Assembly (NCBI RefSeq): GCF_000224145.3
Contig: NC_020176.2
Coordinates: 2,408,792 to 2,472,791, forward strand
Source of the DNA: Ciona intestinalis
Lineage: Eukaryota > Chordata > Ascidiacea > Phlebobranchia > Cionidae
DNA: 64,000 nucleotides
Direction: 5' to 3'
Shown here in pieces: positions 57,990 to 64,000 of this stretch. Below the pieces are notes generated by a model that did not search any database, was not told the DNA's origin, and saw only the letters and a list, made by a program, of their open reading frames with translations. The number at the start of each line of letters is the position of its first letter. Within the stretch, counting starts at the first letter, position 1. The position numbers and the translations under genes are program-made.

Positions 57990-60900
57990 TCACGCGATCT
58001 GAGGTTTCTCGCCATTTTTCAACGACTTTAACTGCTCGTTCTCCTGAACATAGAAATATTATAAAAATTTTGAAGTAGAAAAATAAACAGAAACGAGTTT
58101 TGTGCCACACTACATTATCAGGGTGTTTGGAAAGTCACTGTGCATATACATATTTATAACAGAGATGTTTCAGTATAAATCATCAAGGAGGTAAATATGA
58201 ATGACAATTATAAATGATGTTGAAAGGGACTCCCACTAGCAACAATACAGGCTTGGGCTCTCACCCTCAGTAAATATGAATGATATTAGAACAGTGCAGT
58301 GACTTTCCAAACACTTGTACTTTCATAACAAAAAAGTTTCAAAACCAGTGTATTGTACCAAAATTCAATTTTTTTTTTATTATAACAAAATTCAATTTTT
58401 TTTTTATTATAACAAAATTCAATTTCAGAGGCAATTTTTGGTAAAATGTTAACACACCTGATTGTGCATGCTCTTTTGTTTCCGTCTTCTTATCACGACC
58501 TATATCAAATATATTGTAATAAATATTTGTTATAAAGAAAAAATTGGTTTTTTGGATATATTTTATAACTTTTGCTCATTATGTAATTTTTTTTTAAATT
58601 ACAGAAATCTTTAATTTTAATCTGCAGCCTTGCCCAAGACACATGCGAATTTAGACATGCATAAAATATAAAGTTAAACTTAAAAACCAAAAAATGCACA
58701 ACCAAGAACCATTACAGACTTTACTGCACACATTGTAACATAAAAACAATGCATTTTTCATGCATTTTTAGGTTAAACTATATAAGTCTTTAATTTTGGG
58801 TTCTTTAAAAAATCAAGAATTTTGCAATTTTAAACAACACTTTAACCAAAAAGTTAAAAAAATCAATTTAGTTTGAAAAAAAAACTAAATTTTGAAAAAT
58901 TAAAATTCAATTTTTATAATATAAAAATCTGTAAAATCTAAACAAACAGTTTTTATTTCAATAAATATTTTTACCCTGTATATTATTATGGCGATTCCAC
59001 ATAAAAACACCACACACGATGCCACGATAAGTAACATCACCACGTCACTCATTACCCCTTCTTTGGCCCCATCTTCGGGGAAATTTGAGTTCAGTGGGGT
59101 AGGGGTGGGGGCAAGATATTTTGTTGTTGTTGTGAAAAACATTTCGGGGTTGAAATTTGGGGGTAAATTCATTTCTGGATCACCTGGGTAAAAAATGCAT
59201 GGAGTCATTTTTAATTTTTTGAACAAAATCTAGAGTTTTTAATTTTTTAACAATTTTTTTAAAGAAAATCTGAAGTGACATTGTTTAGTCATAGTTACAC
59301 TCATAGTCGTCAAACATAAGAAACCTCATTGATTAATGAGGCAAATGCAATATAATTTTGACCTGCTTGTTTATAAAGACAATTAAAAGCAGGGTTAAAC
59401 TGGTTTACGTTTAAAACGGGAGTGCTAAAACATAACTTTTTTACAAGTTACACAACTAATGGGTAAAAATTTCCTTACAAAAAAGTGAAACAAATTCTGC
59501 ACAACTTTTATACCAAAAAATGAACCATCTTTTTTTCCACTCACTTTTGTAGCAATCTACTTTCTGTTGATTGTGATCAATAAACCATGAAGAGCAGTCA
59601 CAGTCGTTAGTTACGCACATCGCTTCGGGGAAATCTGGGCATGAGGCAACCTGGCACGGGTCAAGGGGACATTCCATGCATTCGCCCCATGCTAGATGAA
59701 TCACATGTTGTAAAAAGATGTTAAAAATATGAAATAAATAAATTGAGAAAAAAATGGGGTGAGATGGGACCGGTTTTTAATCGTTTTTTTTGTTGTTGTT
59801 TTATTTGGTTATAAACAAAGAATATTTACAGAATTTTAGTCAGGAACCAGAGCTACGAAGCACATAACAGACAAAAATCAAGTCCAACAAATTGTATAAT
59901 ATATGTATAAGGAATTTATTACCAAATTATATAACCATATCCTGATGACTCTAAAGAATAGTTGTTAATTGTTAAAATTATGTTTGAAAAATATGGGATA
60001 TTAAATGATAACGGTATCCATCTGACCCCACCAAACTATAACTCTTTATTAGTAATTGATTTAAAAAAAACAATTTATTTTCATTTAAAGTAATAAATCA
60101 CTTTTGTGTGTTTTATTCTGTATTTAGAGCATAGTATTTGGGTTGAGGGGGATTTATTTAAGTGGTAAGTTGTTATAAAAACACTTACATTCTTCATCTG
60201 TGTCTTCAGGTGGGACACTTGATAAGATTGGGGTGAAAATGTTCATCTCTGGAAATGGTGGAACTAAAAAATTAAAAAAAAATGCTAAAAAAATTATTTT
60301 TTTACTATTGTAACTTTACAAAATGGTAAGGTTAATTTAAAAAAATGTTTATGATTTTTTTAACTTAAAATCAAAATTTTTTTTATATATAACAAAAAAA
60401 CACAGCAAACACTAAACAAAAATAATTTTTTGGCTATATTTGTTTGTTTTAAACATTTATTTCCACATTTAATTATAAAAGAAGAAAAAAAACATTTTTG
60501 TGTGTTATTTGCAGTTTGAAAATCTTTTCGCTGACGAGGCAAAATTACTCAAGTCTGCGTGTATTTTGTGAACCTGAACCTCGTGTCACGTTTTACTTAC
60601 GATCAGTGTCAGGTTTAAGTACGTGGTTAGCCGTTGAGCGCGTATAACGCAGTGCAAACAATAGGGGATGTTCAAAGTGACACTAAGCATGCTGTGAAGT
60701 AACTTGCAATTTGCACTTAAGCTTAGTGTCAGGTTTAAAAGAAATAACTTGTTTTTACGACCAAATCCAAACACAGCACTTTTTTTATAAAAACATGCAT
60801 TGCCAAACCTTTTTTTTTTTTTTAAATAAGGCGGCATTGGCAAAACTTAAAAAAAAATTTAAAAAAAAAAAAAAAAATTTTTAAATGCAAAATGTTAACA

Positions 60901-63069
60901 CCAGAATACAGTTTGACACAAATTTTTACACATTAAAAGCACAATAATTTTAATTTTTAAAGCACAATTGCCATGCAAACCCAGCTTTTAAAAAAGGGGT
61001 GACATCATATGTTTTAGCATCCAGTTTTAATCCTGAATACTTGTCTATACAAATGATTAAATGAACAGAGCAAAATGAACAAACTGTTTAATTTATCAGG
61101 TTCTTTATGATTTACGAATATGCTTTTAAATTTGTAAGTGTATCTTAGAAATTTCCCCCTAGAATTTATCCGAAATTAAAAGGGGTTCTGGTTTTTGCAC
61201 TTTAGAAACTATGCAGCAGATCATTTAAAGTAAGTTCTCAACTTCTTAATTACCTTGTGCTTTTCCGTCGAAAGCATCCATGCAGCAGACAGAGATTGAG
61301 TGTCCGGAAACAGGAGTACACGTGTACCTTGGAGGACACATGACATTGGAGGATCCACACTGGATCACAGAGTCTTCATCACTTCTTAATGGAGAACCAG
61401 CGCACACTTTTGACGTGTCTAAAAATCGTTATTGTTAAAAATACTAAATGATATATTATATATATATATAAATTTTTCTTTTAATGTACATAAATTTATT
61501 TGTATATATATAAACCAGATTTAGAAAATGCCTTTGCTATAGATTTATTTTCGCCTAAAATTTTGATAATGTATTTGACCTTAATAAATTCAGATTGACA
61601 CAAAAACAACTGTCCATTTACCAAATATTATCAGATTATTTTAGTTTATACAACAAATTTAAACATTTGCGATAAACAATTCATATATTTACATCGTAAT
61701 TCTTAACCATATGTCCCATATATACAAATCATGCAATTTAATTTTCAACTTTAATAGTCAGACCAGGAAATTTACACCGCGGCATAATTGCTGTGTAAGC
61801 TCAACCTGCTAGCAATTTGCCACACTCCCATTTTTCAGGATACAAGTATTAAATACGCATTTTTTAAATAACTTCAATATTTTAGTTCCCAGTAATTATT
61901 CTGCTACAGTAGTGGATAACGTTACGACAATTTTTTTTTAAGTCGAAGTGAATTTTATGGATTACAGTTTATAAAAAAATGAGGAAAAAATGTTAAACGA
62001 ACAAATTAAACTGCAAAAGTGTTAGTTAAACAAAAACATTTTTTTTAATTAAAACTGTTAAAACTGGTAAAAGAACAAATTTACTAAAAAAGTGTCATTT
62101 TACAAAAACACCTCTTTTTGACTTTTATATTTGAATTTATCACTGCAAGGTCAAAGGTTATATAATAGGCAATTCATCTTGGCTAGTTTACAGCTTCCCA
62201 ACTGGTAAAAACTGGGTTGAACTGGTATTTTTTCACGTACAAGGCATTACAGAACATCATTACTTCTACTCATGTCGAAATGTAGCATTAAGTTAAATTG
62301 TACAGATTACTTTTGGGCTTGTAATTTTAAAAACTACATAATAGGCTAATGGCACAGATAAAGTTACTTGGTCGCCAGAAATTGGTAAAATTTTCAAATT
62401 TTCAAAATTGGTCCGAAACTTAGTGCAAAGTCTATGCGATGATAATGAATTTTTAAAGTGTTTTAAGTAAATTGAGTTTGCAGTAATTTGTTTGCTGTAT
62501 AAACTGTGCATAAACAACAGTATGTTCCACACTCACACAAGGACAACGTAACGGTCAATTAACCAATAATAGCAATAGTTACGCGCCATTAAATTTGAGG
62601 ATCAAAGAGAGAAATACCTCCCGCTTGTTTGTTTACAAAACGTGGGCCAAGAGACAGCTACCAAAGTAATTTGTTTATATGACGAACCCTAAGTGAGCCA
62701 GGCGTGTCTGCTGTACTTGTGTAATTGGGAATTGAAACCCTGCCAGATATATAGGCCATATAACAGCTGAATTAATCAGAATTAGTTGTCATGTTCCGAA
62801 ACAAGCCTTTACCATCATGAGTTAAACATAACCTTGAAAGAGACGACATTTAAACTTGTCCTAATCAACTTTCAAAGCCATTATCTGGTAAAAATATCCC
62901 AGCAGCATACTTTCTTTGATATGGAAGATTACAGGGTAATGAGACACTGAGTTGAACCATATGGGTATTGATAGTAATTACCTATGCAAGATGGCATCTT
63001 TGGGCAGGGGAGAGAATGGCATTCAGTTGCTTTTAAGACGCATTCTCTTGGGGGTGTACATTGCAGGAG
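57990..63069 (-). CDS. Cysteine-rich type I membrane protein, 3' part (7 exons)
   Basis: Exons 63069-62982, 61418-61254, 60263-60189, 59691-59545, 59183-58975, 58499-58458 and 58043-57990 join in frame to about 259 residues; the 5' end lies beyond the window. Outside: LLQCTPPRECVLKATECHSL with CPKMPSC; a lustrin-type cysteine module (VCAGSPLRSDEDSVIQC, MCPPRYTCTPV, ISVCCMD); a Pro-rich spacer; a second Cys cluster (WGECMECPLDPCQVASCPDF, TNDCDCSSWF); then a Thr/Pro stretch (FFTTTTKYLAPTPTPLN) that could be O-glycosylated. One membrane span, VVMLLIVASCVVFLCGIAII, is followed by a strong basic stop-transfer YRVVIRRRKQK and a short tail ending ENEQLKSLKNGEKPQIA. The 42-base exon 58499-58458 encodes only the basic stop. 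The layout suggests a surface protein that binds extracellular partners or proteases, but I do not recognise the gene. Confidence 0.8.
58121..58314. mobile_element. Non-autonomous DNA element with ~19-base inverted repeats
   Basis: Left end GTGTTTGGAAAGTCACTGTG and right end CAGTGACTTTCCAAACAC are inverted copies, about 190 bases apart, in the last intron of the Cys-rich gene. The ends resemble Tc1/mariner-type elements; no transposase. Confidence 0.72.
59752..60038 (-). mobile_element. MITE, second subfamily, split by repeat R3
   Basis: Left arm ATGGGGTGAGATGGGACC; interrupted at about 59838-59925 by an R3 copy; resumes 'TATAACCATATCCTGATGAC' and ends ATCTGACCCCACC. Confidence 0.8.
59838..59925 (-). 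repeat. Dispersed repeat R3, inserted in a MITE
   Basis: 'ACAGACAAAAATCAAGTCC', with both MITE halves on its flanks. Confidence 0.7.
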
Positions 63070-64000
63070 CTGGAAAGAAGAATGTTAATTTTTAAATTGG
63101 AAATGCACACGGTTTGCCAAATGTATATCTACACTACAGACTATGGCTTTGGAAATGGACTTAGATTGTTTTCTGTTGGGAAGTAAAGTCTCTTGGGAGA
63201 TTTTCGTTTGTGCTTTGATGATAGGTTTACACAGAGAGATTTTATTAAGTGGGGAAATGTTCAACAAATTTCAACACTTGCTCATAATTTAGAAAACCTT
63301 CATAAAATAAAAAGCTAATGGTTTATAAAAAAAAAGCAAAAATGAGTAAAAAGACATTCGCTATGCTGTAGTAATAAAATATGAGAATAAAATATGAAAA
63401 TCCTACATAAAAAGTCATGTAAAACCTAAATAAAAATTTTGGAAAACCCAACTAAAAGTTCAATAAACTATGCTTATTAATATTAAACCAACATAAATCT
63501 TTACCAACAGCAGAATTACACTTGACGACTGACAGATACAGTCTCTTATTACAATGCCATAAAAAATTTTTTTAGCAGACGAAATGTTGGTATAATAATT
63601 ATTTTTAACAGAAGAGATGTTTAGCCTATTCATAATAACTAAATTCCGAGTTTAAATTAGAAAAAGAAGACACAGATTTTTCAAGTTTAATTAATTGCAG
63701 GCAATAACTGAATTATGAGTTTGCTTTAAAATATGAAACAAAGACACCATTTTTTAGTTTAAACAATTACAAGTTTAAGCAGTACAGAGCATGTTTTGTA
63801 CTGGTTTAAGAAATTCTTGGCAAGATTAAAAGGAGTTGGTATTTAGAGGTTTTGTAAGCCTTAGTTAGCAACACCAGTGTTTGTTAACTTTTAAGCCTTG
63901 GGCTGAATGCTCTGGCAATGCTATATTTAGCATGGCACGAGAATAAACTGATAAGCATAGGAAGTGTGGTTTTCAACAAACCATGGTCCTAATGATAAGG
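63070..64000. other. Right edge, presumed intron or 5' flank of the Cys-rich gene
   Basis: No supported exon. A minus-strand stretch at about 63507-63560 (TGTATCTGTCAGTCG...CTGTTG before GTAAAG) could be read as a short hydrophobic exon, but it has no ATG in frame. Confidence 0.4.

Noticed and set aside
63507-63560. A possible short hydrophobic 5' exon of the Cys-rich gene
   Set aside because: No ATG in frame and a stop in the frame that does have one; the true 5' exons probably lie beyond the window.

Overview
The window looks like nuclear DNA of a tunicate, most probably Ciona. It is AT-rich, its genes are split into many short exons with GT-AG introns, their closest relatives are chordate proteins, and the spaces and introns are packed with short palindromic MITEs and tRNA-headed SINEs of the kind described from Ciona. 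There is no bacterial-style operon, CRISPR array, rRNA gene or intact tRNA gene. Exons were chained by eye using splice sites and reading phase, so the maps are predictions. No retroviral or other capsid-bearing element was recognised.

Layout from left to right. (1) 115-1740 +, the last three exons of a METTL24-family methyltransferase-like gene. (2) 4846-24099 -, a complete kinesin-6 gene (KIF20B type), 39 coding exons and 1645 codons, all joining in frame: N-terminal motor, long coiled coil, basic tail. (3) 25630-29693 +, a complete CRALBP/RLBP1 retinoid-binding gene, divergent from the kinesin. (4) 30776-34087 -, a complete malectin gene. (5) 35431-39934 -, an intelectin-like secreted lectin with a collagen stalk, with an extra block of exons coding for an unrecognised domain inside it. 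(6) 42985-50340 -, a DGCR2-like type I membrane receptor with LDL-receptor A, VWC-like, transmembrane and PPSY segments. (7) 52018-56077 +, a complete tetraspanin, divergent from gene 6. (8) 57990-63069 -, the 3' part of a cysteine-rich type I membrane protein running off the right edge.

The genes do not form one pathway. Several are secretory or membrane proteins (malectin in the ER; the lectin, DGCR2-like receptor, tetraspanin and cysteine-rich protein at or outside the cell surface); CRALBP serves the visual cycle and the kinesin serves cell division.

The points most worth a second look are the collagen-stalked intelectin, which has lost most of the known calcium/glycan-site residues and hosts an inserted exon block whose phase does not return to that of the lectin; the altered domain order of the DGCR2-like receptor; a minisatellite in a kinesin intron that appears to be an amplified SINE promoter (B-box) segment; a probable GC-AG intron needed to keep the kinesin frame; and several dispersed repeat families that recur inside the window.
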